DNA from: Candidatus Nitrotoga sp. BS
GTDB lineage: Bacteria; Pseudomonadota; Gammaproteobacteria; Burkholderiales; Gallionellaceae
DNA: 58,568 nt
Reading direction: 5' to 3'
Assembly (NCBI RefSeq): GCF_927797785.1
Contig: NZ_CAKMLL010000064.1
Span: forward strand, 1-58,568
The position numbers and the translations under genes are program-made. Positions 7,459 to 17,742 of the stretch are shown here, one piece after another. The notes below the pieces were generated by a model that made no database searches, was not told the origin of the DNA, and saw only the letters and a program-made list of their open reading frames with translations. Numbering within the stretch: position 1 is the first letter of the stretch; every line of letters begins with the position of its first letter.

Positions 7459-9000
7459 ATGTCAGTTGATATGAAACAGTCACCTTGTGATGATGCGGAA
7501 ATGTGTAATGAACGCGACGCGTTTGTGCAAAAACTGAGTAGCGATGCCGGGATATTCGCTCTCGGTTCCGCAGTGTCGCGCGTTGTGCAGCTCACGGCGT
7601 CCGATGATGAAGCGGCCAATAATCTCGCGCATTGTGTGTTATCAGATGTGGCGTTGACGCAAAAAATTTTGCGTCTATCGAACACGGTATCCTACCGCCG
7701 GGCGTCAAATGCTCCCGTTACGACCATCTCACGGGCGATTTTTATGCTCGGGTTTGATTTAGTAAAAACTAGTGCGCTGGCCATGCTGCTGGTCGATAGC
7801 ATATCTAACCATACGCATGCGCGAAGTATTCGTGCAGAGCTTGCCGATGCCTTATGCGCCAGCTTGTTCGGCCGCGAATTGGCGCGCCGCAGCCAGTACC
7901 ACGACGCAGAAGAGGCATCGATAGCGTCCTTATTCAAAAACCTGGGCCGCTTGCTGGTGGCATCGCACGAACACGCCTCTTCAAGACAAATTGACCTGCT
8001 CGTCGCAGCAGGCAAACACAGTCCGGCAGAAGCATCAGTAAAAGTGCTTGGCTGCAGCTATGACGCTCTGACCGAGGCGGTACTGACTGAATGGGATATT
8101 CCGAAAACCATAATTTACTCGTTAAGTGCTGTGCCTGCCGGTAAGCAAATGGCGGCTGGAAATCGCCATGAATGGATGCGGCAGATTGCCTCATTTAGTG
8201 CAGAGGCATCCAAGTTGGTCTCACGCGCTGACGGCGAAGTGGAGGCGGATAAACAAAAACTGCTCGTGCGTTTTGGTGCAGCCTTGAATCTCGACACTAA
8301 AAAAATGAGCGATTTATTTACTTCGGTTGTCGAGGAAATGCGAGACCTGTCCGAAAGCTTTAAATTAGGCGAAGTAAATAAGAATGTCGCCAACACTGGA
8401 AATGACATCCCGGACGTATTGTCGATGGTGACTATGGGAGCGGATGCGAACGTTGAAGGTTTTTACCCAAGTGGCAAGCCAATCAATGCGCGCGATTTAT
8501 TGTTGGCCGGTGTGCAAGATGTAATACAGATGCGGGCGTTGGGTCGCAGCAAAGTCAATGAATTGATTTTGCTGGTACTGGAAACCATGTATCGAAGTAT
8601 GGGCTTTCGCTTCGCAACCATGTGTTTAAAAGATGCCCAGTCGGGTCAGTTCCGCGCCCGTGTTGCACTTGGTGAAGACCATGCCTCGCGTCAATCGCAC
8701 TTTGTATTCCAAATGACACCGGAGCGGGATCTGTTCAATCTGTCCATGGAAAATAACACTGATCTGATGATATCGGATGCCAGAAGTGAGAAGATACGTG
8801 ATCTCTTGCCTGCATGGCATCGCGCCTTGTTGCCCGACACGCGCAGTTTTATCGTACTGCCGTTGGTGGTGAACAAAGTTCAAATAGGCTTGTTTTATGC
8901 AGACCGTGTTTTTCCAGCGCCCGAAGGCATGCCGCCCGACGAGACCTCGCTGATCAAAGCATTGAAGAGCCAAATATTGGCTGTGCTTAGCGGCACTTGA
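7459..9000 (+). CDS. HDOD-domain signalling protein with C-terminal GAF domain
   Basis: This 513-residue cytosolic protein has an HDOD domain (about residues 25-235), recognised by VLSDVALTQKILRLSNT, ISRAIFMLGFDLVKTSALA and the later SIASLFKNLGRLL. A linker follows, then a GAF-like domain (about 350-513; ARVALGEDH, FIVLPLVVNKVQIGLFYADR). HDOD proteins are regulators of motility, biofilm or stress responses with no catalytic HD pair; this one keeps that pattern. I chose the ATG at 7459 (MSVDMKQ) because upstream residues are rich in Phe and Cys and look non-natural; the frame stays open to an ATG at 7339, so the true start could be earlier. Convergent with glrR. Confidence 0.85.
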   Translation: MSVDMKQSPCDDAEMCNERDAFVQKLSSDAGIFALGSAVSRVVQLTASDDEAANNLAHCVLSDVALTQKILRLSNTVSYRRASNAPVTTISRAIFMLGFDLVKTSALAMLLVDSISNHTHARSIRAELADALCASLFGRELARRSQYHDAEEASIASLFKNLGRLLVASHEHASSRQIDLLVAAGKHSPAEASVKVLGCSYDALTEAVLTEWDIPKTIIYSLSAVPAGKQMAAGNRHEWMRQIASFSAEASKLVSRADGEVEADKQKLLVRFGAALNLDTKKMSDLFTSVVEEMRDLSESFKLGEVNKNVANTGNDIPDVLSMVTMGADANVEGFYPSGKPINARDLLLAGVQDVIQMRALGRSKVNELILLVLETMYRSMGFRFATMCLKDAQSGQFRARVALGEDHASRQSHFVFQMTPERDLFNLSMENNTDLMISDARSEKIRDLLPAWHRALLPDTRSFIVLPLVVNKVQIGLFYADRVFPAPEGMPPDETSLIKALKSQILAVLSGT

Positions 9001-9079
9001 AGAGCAGCCGACTATTATCCTGGGTGGCAGCCTCGTTGGACTTTACTATTTTTTGAGGATAAGTCAGGCGGTTTAGTAT

Positions 9080-10462
9080 CTAATTGTGTGACTGTTTAAA
9101 AATGGAGGGGTTGAGCTGATGTCTTTGGAGTAATTTATAGAACTCGGTTCGGTTGCGTTTGGCTATACCCGCAGCTTTTGTCACATTACCTGCCGTAATT
9201 TTTAGCACACGTACCAGATAGTCTCGTTCGAAATGTTTGCGCGCATCTTCGAACGAAACTAAACCTTCCTCTTCCTCTTTTTGCATGGCATCGTATATCA
9301 GCACGGGAGAAATGAGTGGGGCAGTGCTTAAAACAACACATTGTTCGACAATATTCATCAGTTGACGCACGTTACCGGGCCAAGAGTCACGTACCAGAAT
9401 TTCCATTGCATCAGGAGAAAACCCATTAATGTCTTTATCGTATTTTGTGCAAAGCAAGCTAAGGAAATGGTTTGCCAGCAAAGGGATGTCTTCACGCCGT
9501 TGCGACAATGACGGGATTGTTAGCGCTACAACTTTTAGTCGATAATAGAGATCTTCGCGAAAACTACCTGCACCGATTTCTGCCAGAAGGTCACGGTGGG
9601 TAGCAGAGATAATGCGTACATTCACCGGGATTGTTTGCGCTGATCCTACAGGGCGTACTTGTTTTTCTTGGAGAACGCGTAATAATTTGACCTGAAGCGG
9701 AAGCGGCATATCGCCAATCTCATCAAGCAGCAGTGTGCCTCCCTCAGCTAATTGAAACAAGCCCTTATTATCTCGAACAGCGCCGGTAAACGCCCCTTTG
9801 ACGTGCCCAAATAATTCTGATTCCAATAACTGTTCGGGAATTGCAGCGCAATTGACGGCTACAAATGGCCGATTATGGCGTTTGGATGCATCGTGAATGG
9901 CATGGGCAAACAATTCCTTGCCAGCGCCGCTTTCTCCGTAAATAAGCACGCTTGCATCGCCTTTAGCGACGAGTTCTGCTTTAGTGAGGACATCCTCCAT
10001 CACGGCGCTTTGGGTGATGATTTCTTTGCGCCACGGTGCTAGAGATTCTTCTTTCGGGAGTGTCGTGCCCGGTGTCAGTCTGAGAGCCTGAACAACCTGG
10101 GTCAGCAGAATTTTGCTATCGAAAGGTTTGGTCAGATAGCCGAATACACCTCGCTGCGTCGCGGCAACAGCATCCGGTATAGAGCCATGTGCGGTCAGGA
10201 TGATTACGGGTAAAGTAGGGATGGTGCGGTGTATATGTTCGAACAGTTTCATTCCATCCATGCCGCTCATCTGCATATCGCTAATAACCAATTGCGGGCG
10301 CGACACGTCCAAATAATTAAGTGCTATCTCGGCACTTTGTGCCAATTCTGTTTTATATCCAGCGGCCGTCAAACGAATGGAAAGCAGTTCTAGCAGGTCT
10401 GTATCATCGTCGACTATGAGAATTTTTATATTAGATTCAGTTGCTTTTAGCATTGTATTCAA
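9080..10462 (-). CDS. glrR: Sigma-54-dependent response regulator GlrR (QseF)
   Basis: 460 residues in NtrC-type order: receiver domain (residues 12-125; phospho-acceptor Asp62 in VISDMQMSGMDG), AAA+ domain (about 145-380; Walker A GESGAGKE, sigma-54 contact loop GAFTGA, Walker B LLLDEIGDMPL), and a Fis-type helix-turn-helix at the end (NVTKAAGIAKRNRTEFYKLL). By family it activates sigma-54 promoters when phosphorylated by GlrK; in enterobacteria targets include small RNAs of amino-sugar control and envelope genes. The gene overlaps the upstream lipoprotein gene by four bases (ATGA), so kinase, lipoprotein and regulator form one operon. The third codon is followed by a second ATG, which could be the real start. 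Confidence 0.93.
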   Translation of the reverse strand: MNTMLKATESNIKILIVDDDTDLLELLSIRLTAAGYKTELAQSAEIALNYLDVSRPQLVISDMQMSGMDGMKLFEHIHRTIPTLPVIILTAHGSIPDAVAATQRGVFGYLTKPFDSKILLTQVVQALRLTPGTTLPKEESLAPWRKEIITQSAVMEDVLTKAELVAKGDASVLIYGESGAGKELFAHAIHDASKRHNRPFVAVNCAAIPEQLLESELFGHVKGAFTGAVRDNKGLFQLAEGGTLLLDEIGDMPLPLQVKLLRVLQEKQVRPVGSAQTIPVNVRIISATHRDLLAEIGAGSFREDLYYRLKVVALTIPSLSQRREDIPLLANHFLSLLCTKYDKDINGFSPDAMEILVRDSWPGNVRQLMNIVEQCVVLSTAPLISPVLIYDAMQKEEEEGLVSFEDARKHFERDYLVRVLKITAGNVTKAAGIAKRNRTEFYKLLQRHQLNPSIFKQSHN

Positions 10463-11040
10463 GGCTTATCCCTTAGGATGAGATTTCTTTCCATATTTTT
10501 GATGTTATCAATCTGATTTTCTAAAACTTCAGAGTGCTTTTGCTCTTCTTTCAACTTTTGTGATAGCTCCTTCACATTTTTCAACTGTTGCGATTGCTCA
10601 TCCATATTTTTCAGCTTTTGCGATAACTCTTTCACATTGCCGTTAATAAGTTGTTGTTCAGCAAGTAGTGCGGACAGTAAATGTTTGAAGCTAAGCATGC
10701 TGGCCGACAATTTTGCATCCTTCGGAAACCCATTGAGCAGATCAAGTGCCGCGCCGGTATCACGGAAGGATGTTTTGGGCATTATAAGGAGTAGTGCCAA
10801 TTCTGCTCGAGCAGTATCACTCTTGGTCAATATTAAATTTTGTTTCGCTTTGTTATGTTCTTTAACCAGTTCTGCTACGGGCGCATTTCGGATGTATTCG
10901 TAATATTGCATTAATACTTCCAGTTGGCTGGGTGGTGTTATAGCAAGAGGTCGAGATTCCAATGGTATGGTTGAACAAGCGCTCAGAGTGATCAATATCA
11001 CTATTAGAAGAAAGCATGATTTTTGGGGGATAGGGCTCAC
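10459..11040 (-). CDS. qseG: QseG-like outer-membrane lipoprotein of the GlrK/GlrR system
   Basis: This 193-residue protein has a lipoprotein signal peptide with lipobox LSAC (Cys21). The body is helical and ends in a long coiled coil. The block NVKELSQKLK occurs twice (around residues 135 and 155), an internal duplication. Position between glrK and glrR with ATGA overlaps on both sides is the arrangement of the enterobacterial qseE-qseG-qseF operon, in which the lipoprotein tunes the sensor kinase. Sequence similarity to QseG is weak by eye, so the name rests mainly on context, length and lipobox. Confidence 0.75.
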   Translation of the reverse strand: MSPIPQKSCFLLIVILITLSACSTIPLESRPLAITPPSQLEVLMQYYEYIRNAPVAELVKEHNKAKQNLILTKSDTARAELALLLIMPKTSFRDTGAALDLLNGFPKDAKLSASMLSFKHLLSALLAEQQLINGNVKELSQKLKNMDEQSQQLKNVKELSQKLKEEQKHSEVLENQIDNIKNMERNLILRDKP

Positions 11041-12557
11041 GAGTAACTTTCCGGATCATGGATAGGCAAGGTAAGACTGAAGTGGGCACCTGCTTTACTT
11101 GGTTGAACTAGATCAATGCTACCACCATGAGCAAGAGCGTACTCACGCGCAATGGATAGTCCCAATCCCGTCCCCCTGATATGGCTGTCGGGCATACTTC
11201 GCCCTTGATAAAATGGCTCAAATACTTTGTCCTGATCAATTTTGTCTATGCCCGGGCCGGCATCCATAATGTCCAGCTGTACTGAATCGTCAACCTTGTT
11301 TGTCCAAATTTTGATGCGACTGCCGAGTGGAGAAAATTTAATAGCATTTGATAAAAGGTTGTCAATAATGATTCTGATTTTTTGTTCGTCACAATCGATC
11401 ATCAGTTCTGTGCAAGCTAGATCGATTTTCAGGTTTTTATTCATAATGGCGAGGTTCTGATCTTGCAGTACGACACTTAAAATACCCGCTAAATTCGTTT
11501 TTTGTTTTATAAGTGCAGATTTCTCAGTTTGCAACGCGCTGAAATTCAATAAGTCTTCGATGCGTTTTTGCAATTGTATACTGTTGCTATGGAGGATATT
11601 TGCGATCTGCTGTTGTTTTACGGTCAGCTCCCCAACGACGCCTTCTGCAAGCAAGTCAGCGCCTTCACGCATTGATGTGAGGGGGGTTTTGAGTTCGTGA
11701 GAAACGTGCCTAAGAAATTTGGTTTTTTGCTCTTCTAATTTTAGCAAGCGTCGACGCATCCAATCAAGGCGTTCGCCCAAGTACATTAAATCCTGTGGGC
11801 CATCGACACGTACTATTTTTGATAACTCACCTTGTCCCATGTTGCGGATAGCTTCGTCAATTTGACGAATTGGACGTGTAATCAACAAAGAGAATCCAAG
11901 TGCCAGAAAAATCGCGAACGGGACCAAAGCAAACAACTCCCAAACCATAACAGTGTGAGCACGCTCCGCCATATTCTGCATTTCATCTATCTCGAGTCCT
12001 ATTAATGCATAACCGAAGTCAGAAAAGTTGCGCGCAGAATCCAGTAGCAGCGCGAAGCTTTGGAAGCTTTGAGTCAGCTCGCGTAATTTTTCTGGAGCTT
12101 GGCTTGCAGCTGTTACCTTTTGAGAAATATCGGCTTCCAGCGATTGCAGTTGCTCTAACAACTGCTTTTGCTCAGTGTGTAATGAGAGTTGGAAAAGGTT
12201 TGCGGTTGAATTTTTGAATTTTGTGTGTGCTTGAAAATATCCCCCAAGCAAGGATTCATCACCGAGAATAAGCGTCTGCCGCACGCTTCGTTCCATTGTA
12301 TTAATTTCTTTTGTTAAAGTGTGACTGGCAAGCGTGATTTGCACCGACTGATAAACAGCCTTGCGACTATGCTCTGCTAAACGGTCGATGGACACAGCAC
12401 TATTAATAAGCGCAAAAATGAGCGGCAGATTAACGAGTGTAAATCCGAGCAGAATCAGCTTGCGGAAGGATTTCGGATTGTGCCAAAAGCGTCTTAAGGC
12501 GGTGGCAACAAAGCCACTTTCCGTTCCCGCAGTCTCAGCGGTTATGAATATACCCAT
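11037..12557 (-). CDS. glrK: Sensor histidine kinase GlrK (QseE)
   Basis: 506 residues: membrane helix 33-52, a periplasmic helical sensor region to about 200, second membrane helix 205-227, HAMP linker (ITRPIRQIDEAIRNMGQGEL), dimerisation/phosphoacceptor domain with FLRHVSHELKTPL (His287) and a HATPase domain (N box DNLLSNAIKFSP, G1 DAGPGID, G2 GTGLGLSI). It would autophosphorylate and pass phosphate to the receiver domain of the regulator two genes downstream. The coding end overlaps the lipoprotein gene by ATGA. No strong SD is seen before the ATG at 12557. The ligand cannot be read from sequence. Confidence 0.92.
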   Translation of the reverse strand: MGIFITAETAGTESGFVATALRRFWHNPKSFRKLILLGFTLVNLPLIFALINSAVSIDRLAEHSRKAVYQSVQITLASHTLTKEINTMERSVRQTLILGDESLLGGYFQAHTKFKNSTANLFQLSLHTEQKQLLEQLQSLEADISQKVTAASQAPEKLRELTQSFQSFALLLDSARNFSDFGYALIGLEIDEMQNMAERAHTVMVWELFALVPFAIFLALGFSLLITRPIRQIDEAIRNMGQGELSKIVRVDGPQDLMYLGERLDWMRRRLLKLEEQKTKFLRHVSHELKTPLTSMREGADLLAEGVVGELTVKQQQIANILHSNSIQLQKRIEDLLNFSALQTEKSALIKQKTNLAGILSVVLQDQNLAIMNKNLKIDLACTELMIDCDEQKIRIIIDNLLSNAIKFSPLGSRIKIWTNKVDDSVQLDIMDAGPGIDKIDQDKVFEPFYQGRSMPDSHIRGTGLGLSIAREYALAHGGSIDLVQPSKAGAHFSLTLPIHDPESYS

Positions 12558-14165
<1,608 letters not shown>

Positions 14166-14172
14166 ATGAGTA

Positions 14173-14733
14173 ATGAAGAAAGAGAAGGAACAGCCAGCAC
14201 CTATTAATGCCGAGTTATTTCAGCAGGCACTGGATGGTGTTATTCCATTGCCGCCATCCAATCGCATCTCCTTGGTTCAGCCATTACGTCGCGTACCGCC
14301 ACGCAGCACTGCAATTCCCGCCAATTTAATTAAGGACACTCTCTCTGACAATGATGCCGGGGGGGATGTTCCGACCGAATTTGTTCGTGCGGGTATGTCG
14401 CGCATGGCCCTGCGCAACTTGCGGCGTGGGCGATGGCCGATGCAGGATACCTTGGATTTACACGGTCTTCACAGTGATGCGGCACGCAAGCTGTTGCTTA
14501 AATTTTTACACGGTGCGATGCAGCATAATTTACGCTTTGTGTGCGTGATACACGGCAAAGGATGGCAGCCAGGCGGTAAAGACGGTGTTCTGAAAAGCCG
14601 TGTGCGTCATTGGTTGGCCCAATATCCTGAAGTGCTGGCATTTTGCGAAGCGCCGCAAAATGCCGGTGGTAGCGGCGCGGTTTGGGTATTGCTCAAGGCA
14701 GGTGGCCAAAGCAGTATAGCCTTGGGTAAATAA
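14173..14733 (+). CDS. Smr/MutS2-type nuclease domain protein
   Basis: 186 residues: a proline-rich variable N-terminus (1-90) and a C-terminal Smr domain (about 95-180). The domain shows TLDLHGLHSDAARKLLLKFL, the VIHGKG motif and a final VWVLLK strand. Smr domains bind or nick nucleic acids; in proteobacteria the stand-alone form (YdaL/SmrB-like) has been linked to DNA or ribosome-associated mRNA cleavage. Downstream of trxB with little gap. Whether it acts on DNA or mRNA here is unknown. Confidence 0.88.
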   Translation: MKKEKEQPAPINAELFQQALDGVIPLPPSNRISLVQPLRRVPPRSTAIPANLIKDTLSDNDAGGDVPTEFVRAGMSRMALRNLRRGRWPMQDTLDLHGLHSDAARKLLLKFLHGAMQHNLRFVCVIHGKGWQPGGKDGVLKSRVRHWLAQYPEVLAFCEAPQNAGGSGAVWVLLKAGGQSSIALGK

Positions 14734-14905
14734 AATTCGGCAGATTATAAGAATTTTAAACAAAAAATTAGCGATATTTGCGAACGTGGCTGCGCGATCC
14801 TTTTATTTTTATTAGCTTATTGGAACTAATTTTTGACTGCTCACCGTTTTTGAACAATTCGTTAGTGAGATGCATCTCAGTTTTTAGGGTGAGCATTAAA
14901 TGTAA

Positions 14906-14950
14906 GTGAGGACGACCTCATCGCTATCACATCAATAGGGACGGCACTAG
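14906..14950 (+). promoter_or_regulatory. Probable guanidine-II (mini-ykkC) riboswitch
   Basis: Two small hairpins, each with an ACGR loop, lie just upstream of the guanidinium exporter gene. Hairpin 1 is a perfect TGAGG-ACGA-CCTCA (14907-14920). Hairpin 2 is TAGGG-ACGG-CACTA (14936-14949) with one mismatch in the stem. The spacer is 15 bases. Tandem ACGR-loop hairpins before a SugE/Gdx gene are the defining pattern of the mini-ykkC class that binds guanidinium through the loops. The aaggag ribosome site follows at about 14957, so control of translation start is likely. Confidence 0.82.
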
Positions 14951-14968
14951 ATACTGAAGGAGCGGCTG

Positions 14969-15289
14969 ATGACTTGGGTTATTCTTATTCTTGCCGGATT
15001 ATTAGAGGTGGGTTGGGCGATCGGGCTCAAATATACGGAGGGTTTCACACGTTTGTGGCCCAGTCTTGGAACAATCGCTGCCATGATTGTAAGCCTTGGT
15101 TTGCTTGGTCTTGCTTTAAAGACACTCCCAGTCGGGACAGCTTATGCAGTTTGGGTCGGAGTTGGTGCGGTTGGTACGGTCATCTTCGGGATTGTTCTGT
15201 TTGATGAGCCTGCAAGTGCTGTCAGATTGATTAGTGTTGCATTTATTATCGCAGGCATTGTTGGCCTTAAGTTGGCCACGCCGGGCTAA
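14969..15289 (+). CDS. gdx: SMR-family guanidinium exporter (Gdx/SugE)
   Basis: 106 residues, four membrane helices, with the conserved Glu13 of small multidrug resistance transporters ([15 protein letters not shown]) and the SugE-type run [14 protein letters not shown]. Members work as dual-topology dimers that exchange protons for guanidinium or quaternary ammonium ions. The riboswitch in its leader points to guanidinium as the physiological substrate. Start at 14969 has an ideal aaggag site. Single gene, with no carboxylase or hydrolase of the guanidine pathway nearby. Confidence 0.93.
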   Translation: MTWVILILAGLLEVGWAIGLKYTEGFTRLWPSLGTIAAMIVSLGLLGLALKTLPVGTAYAVWVGVGAVGTVIFGIVLFDEPASAVRLISVAFIIAGIVGLKLATPG

Positions 15290-15348
15290 CCAATTAAATG
15301 CATCGATCCAGTTAGCGAAAAGCAGTGTTTGAATGATGAGGGGAAATT

Positions 15349-16524
15349 TTGAACATCCTTATGTGCGGCTCACTGAATGCCACTTTAAAGAGTAAAGTTA
15401 CACGCAGATTACTGTCCCTTTGCCTTGTTTTACTCGGATTTCCATCAAATTTAACCTTGGCCGATAGTCTGCAACTCGATAAGCTTCACCTCCCGCCTGG
15501 TTTTCAAATTGAATTGCTGACTGACGCCGTGCCGAATGCGCGTCAGATGGCCTTGGGGCGATACGCGGACGGGCAGGGTGTACTTTACGTAGGTAGTATG
15601 GCTGCCGGAAACGTCTACGCAGTTGAGCTGAAGCAGGATCGAGCTGCTGCGGTACACGTTATTGCTTCAGGTCTGGCCAAGCCCGTAGGCGTGGCTTATC
15701 GCAATGGTCAGTTATATGTATCCGCCATATCCAGAATTCTTCGCCTGGTTGGAATTGATGATCGATTAACCAGTCCGCCCAAACCCATTGTTGTCACTGA
15801 TCGCTTTCCTGACGAAGCCCATCACGGCTGGAAATTCATTGCCTTCGGTCCAGATGGCTGGCTGTATGTGCCAGTCGGCGCGCCGTGCAACATCTGCAAT
15901 CCAGATGAACGCTTTGCCAATATCCAGCGGATGAAACCTGATGGTAGCGCAATAGAAGTTGTGGCGCGTGGCGTGCGGAACTCAGTCGGTTTTGACTGGA
16001 GTCCGGTCGATAGTTCGTTGTGGTTCACCGATAATGGGCGGGACATGCTGGGTGATGATATACCGAGCGACGAACTCAATCATGTCTTGAAGCCCGGTCA
16101 ACATTTCGGCTATCCTTACTGCCATCAAGGTGATACGCCAGACCCGGAATTTGGGACCAAGCGAAAATGTGAAGAGTTTGTGACGCCGGTAGTTAAACTT
16201 GGGGCACATGTCGCGTCTCTAGGTATGCGGTTTTACAGAGGTACGCAATTCCCGGATGTATATCATAACAACGTGTTTATCGCTGAGCACGGTTCATGGA
16301 ATAGAAGCAAAAAAGTTGGCTACCAGATTGTCAGGGTGGCGTTTGATAACCAGGGTCGAGTCGTTCGCCATGAACCTTTCATTAGCGGTTGGTTGCAAAA
16401 GGATGCCACTGGCAAAGAATTGGTTTGGGGTCGTCCTGCCGATGTACTGGTCATGCCTGACGGTTCGATGCTCATTAGTGACGACTTTGCAGGGGCAATT
16501 TACCGCGTAAAGTATGCGCTTTGA
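15349..16524 (+). CDS. Periplasmic L-sorbosone dehydrogenase-like (PQQ-type beta-propeller) protein
   Basis: 391 residues. A signal peptide (about 1-38; a hydrophobic LLSLCLVLLGF core) precedes a six-bladed beta-propeller of the glucose/sorbosone dehydrogenase superfamily. Blocks seen are LPPGFQIELLTD, GLAKPVGVAYRNG, GPDGWLYVPVGAPC, RNSVGFDWSP, GYPYCHQGDTPDP and AEHGSWNRS. Members oxidise sugars or aldoses with PQQ in the periplasm, but substrate and even activity are often unproven. I place the start at TTG 15349 because the gagggga site lies 5-8 bases upstream; an ATG at 15361 is the alternative. Cysteines in CNICNP may form a disulfide. Confidence 0.82.
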   Translation: MNILMCGSLNATLKSKVTRRLLSLCLVLLGFPSNLTLADSLQLDKLHLPPGFQIELLTDAVPNARQMALGRYADGQGVLYVGSMAAGNVYAVELKQDRAAAVHVIASGLAKPVGVAYRNGQLYVSAISRILRLVGIDDRLTSPPKPIVVTDRFPDEAHHGWKFIAFGPDGWLYVPVGAPCNICNPDERFANIQRMKPDGSAIEVVARGVRNSVGFDWSPVDSSLWFTDNGRDMLGDDIPSDELNHVLKPGQHFGYPYCHQGDTPDPEFGTKRKCEEFVTPVVKLGAHVASLGMRFYRGTQFPDVYHNNVFIAEHGSWNRSKKVGYQIVRVAFDNQGRVVRHEPFISGWLQKDATGKELVWGRPADVLVMPDGSMLISDDFAGAIYRVKYAL

Positions 16525-16861
16525 ATATTTACACTGTTGCGCGCTGCAGGTGCTCGGATAGACGTTCGAGGAAATCACTCGGATTTTGATCGACAGTAGG
16601 GGTTTGCAACGAGCTCCCGTTCACAATATGGAACTCGCTAAATCCGAAACTAAGAATTGACTGTTGTGGTTTGTTCTTGTATCCATCTATATAAGAAACT
16701 GTACACATTTTGAAATAGATATGTGTTTTTATTGTCTTGACTGATGGTGCCACTTTACATAGACTTCAGCGGCTTCGACGGCCTTGTTGCTATTCAGCAA
16801 AATGGCCAATGCTTGTTTTATTAATTGTTTTACTTTGAAACTGCCAAACAGGAAAAATATT
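16525..16861. other. Intergenic region before the DsrC-like gene
   Basis: About 340 bases with no gene I can support. It separates the propeller protein from the DsrC-like gene and should carry the promoter of the latter. The long open frame from 16784 is only an upstream extension of the DsrC-like reading frame. No strong terminator hairpin was found after 16524. Confidence 0.4.
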
Positions 16862-17215
16862 ATGCCCACCATCGATGTTAATGGAAAAACCTATGAAACC
16901 GACAAGGAAGGTTATCTCGTCAGTTTTGACGAATGGAACCTGGACATCGCTAAATTCATTGCACAGACCGAAGAATTGGAAATGACAGATAATCACTGGG
17001 AAATTATCCTATTCTTGCGCGCGTACTACAAACATCACAAAAGCACCCCAAATATTCGAGAATTAACTCAAGCAGTCAGCGAGGAAGTCAGCGAAGAAAA
17101 AGGCAAGAGTCCGTATTTGTATGATTTGTTTCCGTCAGGTCCGGCGGAGCAAGGATGTAAGATTGCGGGCTTGCCCAAGCTTTATGTAGATCCAAATGAA
17201 CATACGGTTATTTAA
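16862..17215 (+). CDS. DsrC/TusE-family sulfur-carrier-like protein lacking the C-terminal cysteine
   Basis: 117 residues. Family features are clear: DKEGYL, FDEWN, HWEIILFLRAYY, PNIRELTQAV, YLYDLFPSGPAEQGCKIAGLPK. In DsrC the flexible C-terminal arm normally carries two cysteines, one in the CKIAGLPK segment and one penultimate. Here the first is kept (Cys99) but the arm ends KLYVDPNEHTVI with no cysteine, so it cannot form the trisulfide-carrying pair, and it also lacks the single cysteine used by TusE. Start is the ATG at 16862 with an agga site; the longer frame is not needed. A regulatory or binding role is more likely than sulfur relay, but that is inference. No dsr or tus genes are nearby. 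Confidence 0.85.
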   Translation: MPTIDVNGKTYETDKEGYLVSFDEWNLDIAKFIAQTEELEMTDNHWEIILFLRAYYKHHKSTPNIRELTQAVSEEVSEEKGKSPYLYDLFPSGPAEQGCKIAGLPKLYVDPNEHTVI

Positions 17216-17742
17216 GCTGTATGTTGCTCATAAAACAATGGCCGACTATGCGTGTTATAGACCCTCAGAGTTTTAGTAGTCAATTCAAAACTAATATAGT
17301 TTAGAGGATGGCTGAACCCTTGATTCAGCTGGCCAGTTGTTTTTTCGTTATATGGCTGCTACGCTTGACTAGTGAGCTTACGGGCCAAGCGTAGCCCCTA
17401 CATAAATCTTATCCAGTCCAGTCTGGTAGTGTCATTGATCATCTATTTCTTGCGGCTTCCAATGATCGAAGATAGACAAATGAACTTTTAGAGGCGTCCA
17501 TGAGTGATTTTTCGTAATGGGAGTGATGACAAGTGTGCTGTTTTGATATCCAGCTCGAGTTGAGGTTGTGTGTATCGTTGAGTCGGCTGAAACGAAGTGT
17601 TTTAATGTTATCTTAAAGCGACGGGTAAGTGTGGCCGCAGAAAATCATTGCGGTTGAGCATAGCTCTTGGAAGTTGGAGTATTTGCGTCAGATTGATTCC
17701 GACGCAAATACTTTCTTTAGATTTAGTTATGATATTCAATCA
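17216..17742. other. Intergenic region with two hairpins
   Basis: About 530 bases with no supported gene. It contains an inverted repeat ctacgcttg / caagcgtag (17359-17394, stem of 9 or more) and the strong hairpin at 17678-17712 described separately. The run ttttagaggcgtcc near 17488 weakly resembles the outer repeat of the element at 1871, which may be chance. Confidence 0.45.
17678..17712. terminator. Strong hairpin between convergent genes, likely terminator
   Basis: Perfect 12-base inverted repeat AGTATTTGCGTC / GACGCAAATACT with an 11-base loop, followed on the plus strand by ttctttag and on the minus strand preceded by the matching A-rich side. It lies between the convergent DsrC-like gene and the Clp-N gene (stop at 17743), so it could stop transcription from both sides. 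Confidence 0.6.

Noticed and set aside
17480-17500. Possible second copy of the element at 1871 (ttttagaggcgtcc)
   Set aside because: Only about a dozen bases match and no second arm is found nearby.
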